Of a stretch of DNA of 64,000 bases, positions 24,473 through 34,107 are shown piece by piece. Positions within the stretch are counted from its first letter, which is position 1; the number at the start of each line of letters is the position of its first letter. A program made the translations under genes and the position numbers. The stretch is from positions 162,883-226,882 of the forward strand of contig NZ_LDNB01000010.1 of the NCBI RefSeq assembly GCF_001026695.1, given 5' to 3'. Under the pieces are notes generated by a model. The model was given only the letters and a program-made list of their open reading frames with translations. It was not told where the DNA came from and made no database searches. This DNA is from Neobacillus vireti. Lineage in GTDB: Bacteria; Bacillota; Bacilli; Bacillales; Cytobacillaceae.

Positions 24473-27400
24473 TCAAATCATCAATATTTCCCTAATATCT
24501 TCTTCGGTAAGAATAGAATTTATTTTTTCCTCAGAATCAATGATTTCTTCAATAAGATGGCGCTTTTTGTCTTGCAGTTCATTCATTTTTTCTTCGATGG
24601 TTCCGCGGGCAACAAGCTTAATGACCTGGACAACGTTTTTCTGTCCCATCCGATGGGCACGGTCGGCCGCTTGTTCTTCGACGGCTGGATTCCACCAAGT
24701 GTCATATAAAATCACGGTATCCGCACTCATCAGGTTTAGTCCCGTTCCTCCAGCTTTTAAAGAAATCAGGAAAAAATCCCGTTCACCCTGATTAAATCGC
24801 TCGCAGATTTTCACCCGTTCTTCTGCGGGAGTCGTTCCATCCAGGTAAAAGAAGGGCAGTCCTTTTGCTGTTATCGCCCTGCCAATGAGCTCAAGCATTT
24901 TCGTGAACTGGGAAAAAATGAGCACCCTTCTGCCAGATTGCTTTGATTCTTCGACAATCTGCAAGAGCTGTTCAAATTTCGATGAGCTTCCTTTATAACC
25001 ATCGACAAACAAGCTGGGGTGGCAGCAAATCTGCCGCTGCCGCGTCAAACCAGCTAAAATTTTGATGCGATTTTTCCGAATCGTATCTTTATCGAGGTGC
25101 TTCAACGTGTCATGCCTCAATTTCGCTAAATATGCTGCATACAGCTTCTTCTGTTCAGGAAATAGCTCTACTGATTCCTGCGACTCGATTTTTTCAGGAA
25201 GTTCTGCAAGTACATCCTCCTTCAACCTGCGAAGTAAAAAGGGACGAATTCTCCGGGAAATTTTTTTCCTGGAAAGTTGACTAAATTCCTTTAAGCCGCG
25301 GAACAGTTCAGGAAAGACGACGTGAAAAATCGACCACAGCTCTTCAGATGAATTCTCCACTGGTGTACCCGTAAGCGCGAAACGGTGAACAGACTGGAGC
25401 TTCTTCGCCGCCCGAGCGGTCTGAGTCAAAGGGTTTTTAAAAGCTTGGGCCTCATCAAAAAACACCGTATGAAACGATTGTTTCTCAAACCAGGTAATTT
25501 CCCTGCGTAATAACGGGTAGGAGGTGATCAGCACATCAATATCGGTTACTTCCTTCAATAGCTTGGATCGCTCTGCTTTATTCCCATCGATGACAACCGC
25601 TTGTATCTCAGGACCGGCAAATTTCTTGATTTCATTCAGCCAGTTATACGTCACGGACGATGGGCAAACAACGAGGACTGGCTGCTTATTTTTGCGAATA
25701 TTGGGAAGCTCTGACACAACAAACGCAATGCTTTGGATTGTTTTTCCTAGTCCCATATCATCGGCTAATATCCCGCCAAATCCATAGTAGGTAAGGGTTT
25801 TCATCCATTGATACCCAAGCTTTTGATAACTTTTGAGAATCGGGTCTAAGCTCGCTGGGATCTCGAACTCCAAGCGGCCGGGATGGTAGAGATGATCAAG
25901 CAGCTGCCGAAAGGATTCCTCCAGCTTGAAGGCATCGCTCACATCAACTGAATCAAGCAGTTGAAGACTCTTTTCAACCGGTAAATCTAAACCGCCTGCG
26001 ATATCTTTATTTTCTACATGCGGTGACTGAAGAAAACGCTGAATTTCTTCCAATTCTCTTGTCTGGAGCGAGAGCAGCGAGCCATTTGGCAAACGATAAT
26101 ATTTCCGCTTTTCCTCTAAAGCCTCTAATATCTCGCGTATCTGTTTTTCCGGAATACCGTCCATTTCGAATTTGAATTCTAGCCAATTGGTCCGTTCCTT
26201 TTTGACCTTCACCCTTATCTGTGGACGAGCATTTTCTCTAAAAATTCGATTTCTTACGGCTGTCGTTGCATAAATTTGAACCAGCTTTTGGAGCTTCGGA
26301 ACAATATAGTATAAAAACTCGTACTCGAGTTCTTCGTTATGCAAATAATAGCCGCCGTCTGTTTTGGCAAACGAGCTATCCTCGATTAGCTTTAGGATTT
26401 CTTCTTCCTTGTCCACATCCCTAACCATCATCGTTCCTGCAGGGAGTTCCCTGTTTTCCAAAGGGTTAAGAACGATATTTCCGTAGTGAAACTCAAGCCC
26501 AGCTAAGAGACGATTCTTGACACGGTCAAGGTAGAGATTGGCAGAAAGCGGCGTCTTCATCCATTGACTGGTTAAGCTTTCAGCTACGGTAACCTTGCCT
26601 AATTTTTTTAAACCTTGAGCCACTTTTTCCAGAAAAAAATGGAGTTGCGCGTGGGGAATCGGAATTTGATCGGTTCCGGAAGCAGCGAGCATCTGTTTCA
26701 AGTCCGAAAGCCGTTTACAGTCTTGAGTTTCCAGCTGCTTAATTTTCCCTTCAAATAAAACAGTCCGATAGGCCTCAAGGACAATCATCCGGTGAAAGCT
26801 GTTCACCTTCAGTTGATATCCCTCCCCTTCCGTTTCTATAAAGTCAAACTGTAATGGCAGCGATTCATCTGTTACGTGCATTCCCGCAAAGGTTCGTCCA
26901 TTATATTCCATCTTCACTTGTGATGCTTTCACCAGTAAAGGCAGCAGCTGTTCCCATGTAGTTGGCGGAATATGGAGTGTCTGATGGTTTTCCAGCTCTG
27001 ACTCAGTGTTACCATACACACTTTCATCCCGAATCACCTGGATGAGCTGCTGAATAACCGCATCTGTTTCATTTTGAAAACAATGCAGACTGGGGTCGTA
27101 CGTGAATGAAGCGGAAAGGAAGCAGCGTTTTCCTACTCGAACTTGCTCCAAAAAACCGCGGATATTTTCCACGGTAGTTGACCCTAGCTTCATTTCTATC
27201 CCGAATATGTAGCGGCCGTTTCCGATTGCAATTGGTTTACAGGTAAATTCGACATCAAGCACTTTTCTTTTTTCAAAATGAAGCTGGTGACCGCTTGAGC
27301 GGACAGGCGGATCTGTGAAAAGAGTCCTTAACCCCTCTGCCAGTCCCTGATTAGTTGCCGTGGAAGGGATGGTTCCTTGACGCTGGTGGTCGTAAATCGC

Positions 27401-27661
27401 TATTAAAACAGCTGCAATATGCTGACAATCCTTAGCAAAAGATGCGAGCTTCGGACAGCTGCATTCGGTTAGGATATTTCCATGGGTATCCGTTTCAACT
27501 GTTACATGAAACTTTTCCTCTCCAATAACAGTTGCTTGACAACGATTAGGCTGATAGTGTTCAAAAGTTACCTTATCCGAACGATAAAAATAATCTCCTC
27601 GTTTGAAGGAGACCATGCCACACATTTCTTGAATGACTTTATGATTTAATCTAATGTTCAC
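24473..27661 (-). CDS. SNF2-family helicase with N-terminal SWIM zinc finger
   Basis: A 1062-aa SWI2/SNF2 ATPase. The SWIM motif CSCPKLASFAKDCQHIAA lies near residue 75. A long SNF2-associated region spans about 250-600. The helicase core (about 620-1060) has ADDMGLGKTIQ (motif I), DEAQAFKN (II), LTGTPVENS (III), FSQFTKMLE (IV), LKAGGTGLNL (V) and DRAHRMGQ (VI). Bacterial members translocate on DNA and strip or remodel proteins such as RNA polymerase. I start at GTG 27661 with AAGGAG 9 nt upstream; the ATG at 27679 overlaps that site. It is divergent from the PQQ dehydrogenase. Confidence 0.9.
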   Translation of the reverse strand: MNIRLNHKVIQEMCGMVSFKRGDYFYRSDKVTFEHYQPNRCQATVIGEEKFHVTVETDTHGNILTECSCPKLASFAKDCQHIAAVLIAIYDHQRQGTIPSTATNQGLAEGLRTLFTDPPVRSSGHQLHFEKRKVLDVEFTCKPIAIGNGRYIFGIEMKLGSTTVENIRGFLEQVRVGKRCFLSASFTYDPSLHCFQNETDAVIQQLIQVIRDESVYGNTESELENHQTLHIPPTTWEQLLPLLVKASQVKMEYNGRTFAGMHVTDESLPLQFDFIETEGEGYQLKVNSFHRMIVLEAYRTVLFEGKIKQLETQDCKRLSDLKQMLAASGTDQIPIPHAQLHFFLEKVAQGLKKLGKVTVAESLTSQWMKTPLSANLYLDRVKNRLLAGLEFHYGNIVLNPLENRELPAGTMMVRDVDKEEEILKLIEDSSFAKTDGGYYLHNEELEYEFLYYIVPKLQKLVQIYATTAVRNRIFRENARPQIRVKVKKERTNWLEFKFEMDGIPEKQIREILEALEEKRKYYRLPNGSLLSLQTRELEEIQRFLQSPHVENKDIAGGLDLPVEKSLQLLDSVDVSDAFKLEESFRQLLDHLYHPGRLEFEIPASLDPILKSYQKLGYQWMKTLTYYGFGGILADDMGLGKTIQSIAFVVSELPNIRKNKQPVLVVCPSSVTYNWLNEIKKFAGPEIQAVVIDGNKAERSKLLKEVTDIDVLITSYPLLRREITWFEKQSFHTVFFDEAQAFKNPLTQTARAAKKLQSVHRFALTGTPVENSSEELWSIFHVVFPELFRGLKEFSQLSRKKISRRIRPFLLRRLKEDVLAELPEKIESQESVELFPEQKKLYAAYLAKLRHDTLKHLDKDTIRKNRIKILAGLTRQRQICCHPSLFVDGYKGSSSKFEQLLQIVEESKQSGRRVLIFSQFTKMLELIGRAITAKGLPFFYLDGTTPAEERVKICERFNQGERDFFLISLKAGGTGLNLMSADTVILYDTWWNPAVEEQAADRAHRMGQKNVVQVIKLVARGTIEEKMNELQDKKRHLIEEIIDSEEKINSILTEEDIREILMI

Positions 27662-27855
27662 GAGGCTTGCTCCTTCCATAAGGATTAATAGTTAATATAA
27701 AGATTGTATCATAAGCCGGAAGCACGCGAAAAGGATGCCTTCCCCAGTGAGTGAAAACGTAACAAATCAGGAGCAGGCATCAATCTTCAAGTTCGACTAT
27801 TTTATTAATAAACGGGCAAATTAGATTAAAAGGTATAGATAGGAGTGTTAACTAT

Positions 27856-30117
27856 TTGAAAAAGTCTGGTTGGATTATAATTGTTTTATTGCTTTTGATT
27901 ATTTCCGGGTGTACTACTACCAACAAGCCTGAGAAGCATGGGAAGAATGCAACGAAATCAGAAATAAAGAAAGAAAACAAGGGTGAGGACAGTGCACAGC
28001 AAATGGATAATGGTAAGCCGATAGATCAATTGGCTGGCACCGACTATCGTTCTTATCAGCATATGGCCTACAAAGCCAAGATTGCGCCAAAGTTTACAGC
28101 CGATGAACTGACCAAACCTCCAGCTGGAAATTGGACAACAAATGGCGGAGATATTCATAATAGCAGATATTCTCCCCTCGAAAAAATCACTGCTTCAAAT
28201 GTAAAAAATCTAAAAGTGGAATGGGTCACAAGCTTAGGTTCGGGTTTAGAATTTAAATATTCGGGTGAGGCGACTCCGCTTGTCTATGATGGGGTCATGT
28301 TCACCACTACTGGAGCCAACCAAGTCCAAGCCCTTGATGCTAAAACAGGGAAAATGATTTGGGAATATCGCCCACAACTAGCTGATGGATTAAACACTGT
28401 CTGCTGCGGGTGGACAAGCCGCGGTGTGGCACTAGGCGACGGAAAAGTTTTTGTAGGATTATTGGATGCAAGACTGGTCGCTTTAGACCAAAAAACCGGG
28501 AAGGTATTATGGGAAACGAGGGTGGATGATTGGGAGAAAGGATATACCATTACAAGCGCCCCCCTCTATTATGATGGCAAGGTCTATACGGGGATTGCCG
28601 GCGGCGAGTATGCAATAAGAGGATATGTTGCCGCCTATGATTCAGAGATAGGCAGACAAGTTTGGAGAAGCTATACGCTGCCTGCTCCAGGCGCAAAAGG
28701 AAGCGATACCTGGCCAAAGGATAGCAGGAACTGGCTGACAGGCGGTGCGCCGGTTTGGCAGACTCCAGCTATTGACCCGGAACTGGGACTGATTTATTTT
28801 TCAACCGGGAATACCTCCCCAGACCTGGATGGCAGCAAAAGAGAAGGTGATAATTTATTTGCCGACTCCATTCTGGCTTTGGACGCCAATACAGGCGAAT
28901 ACAAATGGCATTTTCAAGAGGTTCATCATGATATTTGGGACATGGATCCTTCCAACCCTGTTGTTCTATTTGATGTGAAAATGGGCGGACAGATGAAAAA
29001 AGGAATGGCCCAGGCCGGGAAAACAGGGTGGCTATACATTTTGGACCGGACAAACGGCAAGCCGCTGATAGGGATTGAGGAAAAACCGGTTCCGCAAAAC
29101 GCGAACCAAAAAACATCTCCTACTCAGCCATTTCCAATTGGTGATGCCTTTGTACCGCAGGCGGTCACGGAGGAAGATGTGAAACGTGATCTGCCAAAAG
29201 ATTTTAAAGGTGAGATTGGCAGTATCTTTACTCCATTTTGGGATAAGCCGATGACCCTCAAACCGTCGCCTCAAGGGGGCGCAAACTGGCCGCCATCTGC
29301 CTATAACCCGAACACAGAGTATTTTTACGTATTGGGTAATGACAATTATTTTGCTTATGCCCATTACGGGGAAGAGGAAGAGGATCGGTTTACAGAAGGG
29401 AAAGAGTATATCGGTAGTGTCTGGCAGCCGGTAGAAAAGTCCCCTAGCCGCGGCACCGTGACCGCACTCGATATTAAAACGAATAAAATTGTTTGGCAAC
29501 AGAAGTGGGATGCCATCGCTTACAGCGGCCTTTTAACAACTAAAGGAAACCTGGTATTCACCGGGCATAATGATGGACGGATTATTGCCTATGATGCAGC
29601 CAAGGGTGACCAATTATGGGAGTTTAAAATGGATGCCGGCGCAAATGCCCCGCCAATCACCTATGAAGTCGATGGGAAACAATATATCTCCATCTTCGCA
29701 GCCGGGAATTCACTGGCAGGATCAAAACATGGGGATAAAATCTATACCTTCTCATTAGAGGGCAAATATGGATCTGTAAAGGATATTCCTAAGGATAAAA
29801 TCAATACTTCACCTGTCAAAAATACTGCTGCTAAAACAGAAAAGCAGCCGGCCGCTGATAAAAATAAAACCAAAAAAGAAGAAAACAACACGGCAGCGGG
29901 GGAAAATATCTATAAAAACAATTGCTTGGCCTGCCATGGTGCAGAAGGAGCGGGCGGACATAATGGTCCAAATTTACAACAGACAAAAATGGATCTAGAT
30001 GCCATCATTAAACAGGTGACAAATGGAAAAGGCCAGATGCCCCCGTTTAAAGATACGTTGAGTAAAGATGAAATTCAAGCAGTTTCCAAGTATGTAAAGA
30101 GCCTTGGCGGCGGATAA
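27856..30117 (+). CDS. Membrane-anchored quinohaemoprotein dehydrogenase (PQQ beta-propeller plus cytochrome c)
   Basis: A 753-aa lipoprotein. Cys19 in LLIISGC is the lipobox. Residues about 85-650 form an eight-bladed PQQ propeller with tryptophan-docking repeats (for example NTGEYKWHFQEVHHDIWDMD) and the vicinal Cys pair in TVCCGWTSRG typical of PQQ alcohol dehydrogenases. A Lys/Glu-rich linker leads to a C-terminal cytochrome c domain with haem motif CLACH and a Met ligand in GQMPPF. It should oxidise an alcohol outside the membrane and pass electrons to the respiratory chain. The start is TTG 27856 with AGGAG 10 nt upstream. The substrate is unknown. Confidence 0.85.
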   Translation: MKKSGWIIIVLLLLIISGCTTTNKPEKHGKNATKSEIKKENKGEDSAQQMDNGKPIDQLAGTDYRSYQHMAYKAKIAPKFTADELTKPPAGNWTTNGGDIHNSRYSPLEKITASNVKNLKVEWVTSLGSGLEFKYSGEATPLVYDGVMFTTTGANQVQALDAKTGKMIWEYRPQLADGLNTVCCGWTSRGVALGDGKVFVGLLDARLVALDQKTGKVLWETRVDDWEKGYTITSAPLYYDGKVYTGIAGGEYAIRGYVAAYDSEIGRQVWRSYTLPAPGAKGSDTWPKDSRNWLTGGAPVWQTPAIDPELGLIYFSTGNTSPDLDGSKREGDNLFADSILALDANTGEYKWHFQEVHHDIWDMDPSNPVVLFDVKMGGQMKKGMAQAGKTGWLYILDRTNGKPLIGIEEKPVPQNANQKTSPTQPFPIGDAFVPQAVTEEDVKRDLPKDFKGEIGSIFTPFWDKPMTLKPSPQGGANWPPSAYNPNTEYFYVLGNDNYFAYAHYGEEEEDRFTEGKEYIGSVWQPVEKSPSRGTVTALDIKTNKIVWQQKWDAIAYSGLLTTKGNLVFTGHNDGRIIAYDAAKGDQLWEFKMDAGANAPPITYEVDGKQYISIFAAGNSLAGSKHGDKIYTFSLEGKYGSVKDIPKDKINTSPVKNTAAKTEKQPAADKNKTKKEENNTAAGENIYKNNCLACHGAEGAGGHNGPNLQQTKMDLDAIIKQVTNGKGQMPPFKDTLSKDEIQAVSKYVKSLGGG

Positions 30118-30260
30118 TAGAAAAGCGGAAGCGCCCGGTTAGCGGCGTATGGACTGGAGCGCTTCGACTGAGATAAAGGAAACACGAAGAGCAGAGCGAT
30201 TCGATGTTGACTTATCGTAGGGAGAAGAGTGAAGTCCACTAGCCGCTGGGCGCTGGACAA
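30118..30260. repeat. Structured dispersed Bacillus repeat
   Basis: A non-coding GC-richer stretch starting AAAAGCGGAAGCGCCCGG and ending CCGCTGGGCGCTGGA, with internal GGAGCGCTTCGACTGAGA and GTAGGGAGAAGAGTGAAGTC blocks. The ends are roughly complementary (AGCGCCCGGTTAGCGG against CCGCTGGGCGCT), so it can fold as one unit. I recall this sequence as scattered between genes in Bacillus genomes. It begins at the stop codon of the dehydrogenase gene. Confidence 0.6.
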
Positions 30261-30304
30261 TTCTCAAAGTCAAAATTTTATACATTCTTATCCTTTAAAC
30301 AAAA

Positions 30305-30338
30305 AAGGTAATCGTCCTGTTTAATGGACGATTACCTT
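30305..30338 (-). terminator. Terminator of the soluble PQQ dehydrogenase gene
   Basis: AAGGTAATCGTCC (30305-30317) pairs perfectly with GGACGATTACCTT (30326-30338). The minus strand then runs into TTTT, so it ends the minus-strand gene and may also stop plus-strand transcripts. Confidence 0.9.
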
Positions 30339-30343
30339 ATTGA

Positions 30344-31498
30344 TTATTTTTCACTAGTAGATGCCTTTTCTGTTAATGAAAGATGAATTAACTGGTCATC
30401 TTTTTCAGTTGGATTTCCGCGTTTGTCACGGTTACTGGTAATCGTATACAACTCATTGTTCTCTACCAGTACATCCCTTAATCTGCCTGCATCTCCGAAA
30501 AATTCTTGAAATTGCTTAGTGGCCAGATCATAGGAAAATAGTTTCTTGCCAGCTAATGAAGCGACAAAGAGTTTTCCATCATTAAAAGCCATACCTGATG
30601 GCGCCCAAGTTTTGTCCCCGGATTGAATAATCGGCTTTATCATGTCCTTTGCTTCTTCATCCCCTTGAATAACAGGCCATCCATAGTTCTTCCCTGCTTG
30701 AATCAGGTTAATTTCATCATGACCTGATTCTCCATGTTCTGAACTATAGAGGTTTTTACCATTATCCCATGCTAATCCCTGTGGGTTACGATGACCATAG
30801 GAGTAAATATACGAATTTTTAAATGGGTTGTCCGCCGGTATACCGCCATTTACATTCATTCTTAAAATTTTTCCAGCTAAACTGTCGAGTTTTTGGGCAT
30901 TGCTCGACTGGCCAACATCACCTGTAGTGGCATATAACATTCCATCCGGACCAATTTTAATCCGGCCGCCGTTATTTACCATACCGCCTGGAATCCCATC
31001 TAAAAGGACTTTTTCTTCCTTCCACGTATGGTCTTTCAGTTTAAGCGAAATAATTCGGTTTAGCGTCTTACCGTCTTTCTTATAGGTATGATAAGCAAAT
31101 GCCATCTTTGTTGTCGCAAAATCAGGTGCTAACGTGAATCCAAGAAAACCGCCTTCCCCTTCATGGAAAATATCCTCAGAAACCTTTACATTCTGCACAT
31201 CTACTAAGCCAAGATTTCCGTCAATTTGAATGACCGAGCCTTCCCGCTGACTTAAGAAAATCCAACTGCCATTTTTGTTAATCGTCCATGGGATATTCAA
31301 GTGATTCGCATTGACACTCCCATCATCCGAAACCGCTACCTCTACCGCCCTTTTGATTACCTCATTTGCATCCTGCTGAAAGGAACCCTGTTTTTTACCG
31401 GCATCACCTGCGTCATCATTATCATTCCAAAAAAATGCGGTCCCCAGCCCTGCTGCCAAAACAACACCCAGCACACTAAAAAATACTAACCTTTTCAA
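30344..31498 (-). CDS. PQQ-dependent sugar dehydrogenase (soluble GDH/sorbosone dehydrogenase family)
   Basis: A 384-aa exported six-bladed propeller protein. The N-terminal signal/anchor is about residues 3-25. Family motifs are GFLGFTLAPDF, GGRIKIGPDGMLYATTGD (calcium/PQQ site), LAGKILRMNVNGGIP, YSYGHRNPQGLAWD (catalytic-His region) and EHGESGHDEINLIQAGKNYGWP. The family oxidises aldose sugars using PQQ. It converges with the quinohaemoprotein gene, separated by a dispersed repeat and a terminator, so the two are separate transcripts with the same cofactor need. Confidence 0.88.
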   Translation of the reverse strand: MKRLVFFSVLGVVLAAGLGTAFFWNDNDDAGDAGKKQGSFQQDANEVIKRAVEVAVSDDGSVNANHLNIPWTINKNGSWIFLSQREGSVIQIDGNLGLVDVQNVKVSEDIFHEGEGGFLGFTLAPDFATTKMAFAYHTYKKDGKTLNRIISLKLKDHTWKEEKVLLDGIPGGMVNNGGRIKIGPDGMLYATTGDVGQSSNAQKLDSLAGKILRMNVNGGIPADNPFKNSYIYSYGHRNPQGLAWDNGKNLYSSEHGESGHDEINLIQAGKNYGWPVIQGDEEAKDMIKPIIQSGDKTWAPSGMAFNDGKLFVASLAGKKLFSYDLATKQFQEFFGDAGRLRDVLVENNELYTITSNRDKRGNPTEKDDQLIHLSLTEKASTSEK

Positions 31499-31840
31499 AA
31501 TACCACCTCAAAATAATAATTTTCTTCAACAGTGTAGACATATTTCGGATTATTTAAACTCTTCCGAATAGATATGCCTAACCCCTAGTGAGTTAAAGCA
31601 TTAACGTAAATGGGGTCAGGCACCAATAGTTTAGAGGTTTTGTCTTAAGTACATGGTTCACCATCTTTAGTATCTGTTTTCTTCCTCTGGATGAACCAGA
31701 AGCAGGTCTACGGAACTAATCTTGGATTAATATACTAGGAGAGAATAACTGTATTGTTGAAAATTTACATTAGCTTAATATTCTAGATAATTTCTCAGCT
31801 TATAATAGGGTCGTCATCATAAATGAAGAGGAGCGACATA
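31499..31840. other. 342-bp divergent intergenic region
   Basis: No gene is seen. It must hold the promoters of the minus-strand sugar dehydrogenase and the plus-strand nucleotidase. TATAAT at 31801-31806 is a candidate -10 for the latter, 35 bp before its start. A GGGGTCAGGCACC stretch at 31610-31622 matches a short motif I recall as recurrent in Bacillaceae intergenic DNA. Confidence 0.35.
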
Positions 31841-33985
31841 ATGAGAAACATATTTTTTAAGAGGTTTTTTAATTTACTAGTTATTGCTGCGCTGGTTCTA
31901 CCAATCTTCTCTAGTATTTCCATTCGTGCGCATGCAGAAGACACGGTGTCTGTTAAATTGCTTTCTGTAAATGATTTACATGGCAAGATTGATGTAACAG
32001 GAACTGTGAATAATGTCGATTATGGACGCGCAGATTATTTGACTACATACTTAAAAGCCCGTAAAGCAACCAATCCAGATAACACGCTGATTATCCATTC
32101 TGGAGATATGATTGGCGGAAGCTCTCCGGTTTCAGCCTTGCTTCAAGATGAGCCAACTGTTGAAATCATGCATGCAATCGGCTTCGATGTGGGAACTGTG
32201 GGTAACCATGAATTTGATGAGGGTACACAAGAACTCCTTCGGATGATCCATGGCGGTGACCATCCAAACGGCACAAAAGGATATAAAGGGATGAACTTTC
32301 CAGTTGTTGCTGCCAATGTGGAATACAAAGATACCGGAAAGCTTGTATTTGACCCCTATGCCATTAAAGAAGTAGCTGGTGTAAAAATTGGCTTTATTGG
32401 TGTAGCTACGGTTGAAACACCTAATATGGTAATGGCTACTGGTATTCAGGATATTCGTTTCACGGATGAGGCAGCAGCGGTTAATAAATATACAGAAGAG
32501 CTAAAAGCCCAAGGAATTAAAGCAATTGTCGTTTTAGCCCACGTTCCCGGAGACCAAAGCGGCGAAACGGCAACAGGTCAAATTGCCAAATTAGCGAAAA
32601 GCGTAGATGACGAGGTAGATGTCATTATTGCTGCCCATAACCATGTGAAGCTTAATGCGATTGTAGACAACAAGCTAGTTGTCCAAGCATGGGAATATGG
32701 AAAAGCTTTTGCCGACATTGATTTGAAAATTGATCCTGTGACAGGTGATATTGTTGAAAAACATGCGGAAATTGTGGATGTTATTCAAAAAGATGTAACT
32801 CCCGATCCTGAGATCAGTGCCATTTTAGCCAAATATCATAAAATGGTCGGGCCAATATTAAATGAAGTAGTTGGAGTTGCCTCCGTTCCAATGGATGGCG
32901 GCTATCCGATAAAAGGCATCATTGGTGACAATGCGCTAGGAAACTTAATTGCAGATGGAATGAATTATGAAATGAAGTCTGATTTTGCGTTAATGAACGG
33001 TGGAGGAATCCGTGACATTCTAGGTAAAGGCGAAATTACTTGGGAGAATCTTTTCAATATCCAGCCCTTTAATAACACTTTGATTAGTGTCACGATTCCA
33101 GGATCTGCATTAGAACCGATTTTAAATGCGCAAATTTCATCCTATGGGCCGGACGTTTCCATTGGCGGTTTCTCTTATACATGGAATAGTAGGACAAACA
33201 AAGTCGTGAACATCTATCTTCCAGATGGAACGCCAATTGATAAAAATAAGACGTATTCACTTACGGTCAACAATTATATGTACGAACATGCGACAGATAA
33301 ATATAAAATTCGCCAATATGGTAAAGACCCTATTCAAGGACCTGAAGATTTACAAGCCACTGTAAATTTCGTAAAAAGCATTAATGGGCCAATCCATTAT
33401 GAAGCGGAAGGAAGAATATCGGAAGATACCCAAGCGCCTGAAATCGCGGATGCGAAATTACCTGCGGCCGACTTCAGAGACGGGTCCTATCTTCATGATG
33501 TTACCATTGCCTTAGAAGCAACAGATCCTGGTATTGGCGTTTCGCGTATTGAGTATAGCCTTGATAATGGTGTCACTTGGAACCGTTATGACAAAGGGCT
33601 TACTGTAAATAAAGCAGGTAAAAACTCCATTCAATACCGTGCAATCGATAAAGTGCATAATGTTTCGGCGACGAAAACCATTAAAGTATTGATTACATCT
33701 GCGACAATCGAAAATACAGTTGCTTTAGTGAAACAAGCAAAGGGTAATAATGGAATTAAAACATCCCTTATCGCTCAATTGGAAAACGTGATTAAAACGT
33801 TTGAAAAAGGTCAGGAAAATAAAGCTTATCAATCTCTAGAAAAACTTTACCTGCGTATTAGCCAGCTCCCAGATAAACACTTGGAGGAAGTGGATAAAAA
33901 AGAAATCATGTTCATGCTTCAATATATCATTGAACATCGAACAGCAATTAGCGGAGACGAGTTCCCTGCCTTAAAAGCAAGTTAA
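31841..33985 (+). CDS. Secreted bifunctional metallophosphatase/5'-nucleotidase
   Basis: A 714-aa exported enzyme. The signal peptide ends near residue 32 (IRAHAED). The metallophosphatase domain (about 35-310) has LSVNDLHGKID, HSGDMIGGS and GNHEFDEG; the 5'-nucleotidase C-terminal domain (about 345-520) has NGGGIRD and QPFNNTL. A beta-sandwich with ATDPGIGVSRIEYSLDNG and a helical tail follow. It should release nucleosides and phosphate outside the cell. No LPxTG or membrane anchor is seen. I start at ATG 31841 (GAGGAG 8 nt upstream); an ATG six codons earlier overlaps that site. Confidence 0.9.
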   Translation: MRNIFFKRFFNLLVIAALVLPIFSSISIRAHAEDTVSVKLLSVNDLHGKIDVTGTVNNVDYGRADYLTTYLKARKATNPDNTLIIHSGDMIGGSSPVSALLQDEPTVEIMHAIGFDVGTVGNHEFDEGTQELLRMIHGGDHPNGTKGYKGMNFPVVAANVEYKDTGKLVFDPYAIKEVAGVKIGFIGVATVETPNMVMATGIQDIRFTDEAAAVNKYTEELKAQGIKAIVVLAHVPGDQSGETATGQIAKLAKSVDDEVDVIIAAHNHVKLNAIVDNKLVVQAWEYGKAFADIDLKIDPVTGDIVEKHAEIVDVIQKDVTPDPEISAILAKYHKMVGPILNEVVGVASVPMDGGYPIKGIIGDNALGNLIADGMNYEMKSDFALMNGGGIRDILGKGEITWENLFNIQPFNNTLISVTIPGSALEPILNAQISSYGPDVSIGGFSYTWNSRTNKVVNIYLPDGTPIDKNKTYSLTVNNYMYEHATDKYKIRQYGKDPIQGPEDLQATVNFVKSINGPIHYEAEGRISEDTQAPEIADAKLPAADFRDGSYLHDVTIALEATDPGIGVSRIEYSLDNGVTWNRYDKGLTVNKAGKNSIQYRAIDKVHNVSATKTIKVLITSATIENTVALVKQAKGNNGIKTSLIAQLENVIKTFEKGQENKAYQSLEKLYLRISQLPDKHLEEVDKKEIMFMLQYIIEHRTAISGDEFPALKAS

Positions 33986-33994
33986 TTTAGACAA

Positions 33995-34034
33995 AAAACA
34001 GCGGTTTTCTTCAGTAAAGAAGACCGCTGTTTTT
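33995..34034 (+). terminator. Terminator of the 5'-nucleotidase gene
   Basis: AAAACAGCGGT-TTCTT pairs with AAGAA-ACCGCTGTTTT, followed by TTTTTTG. Confidence 0.9.
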
Positions 34035-34107
34035 TTTGTAGAAATATAGGTTAACTTCAGTCATGATCTTTGGTAAAATCATCTAAATAGATTAGGAGGG
34101 GATTTCC

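Noticed and set aside
29032..29499. 155-codon frame opposite the quinohaemoprotein gene
   Set aside because: It is antisense to a clear PQQ dehydrogenase and has no recognisable features; shadow of the coding strand.
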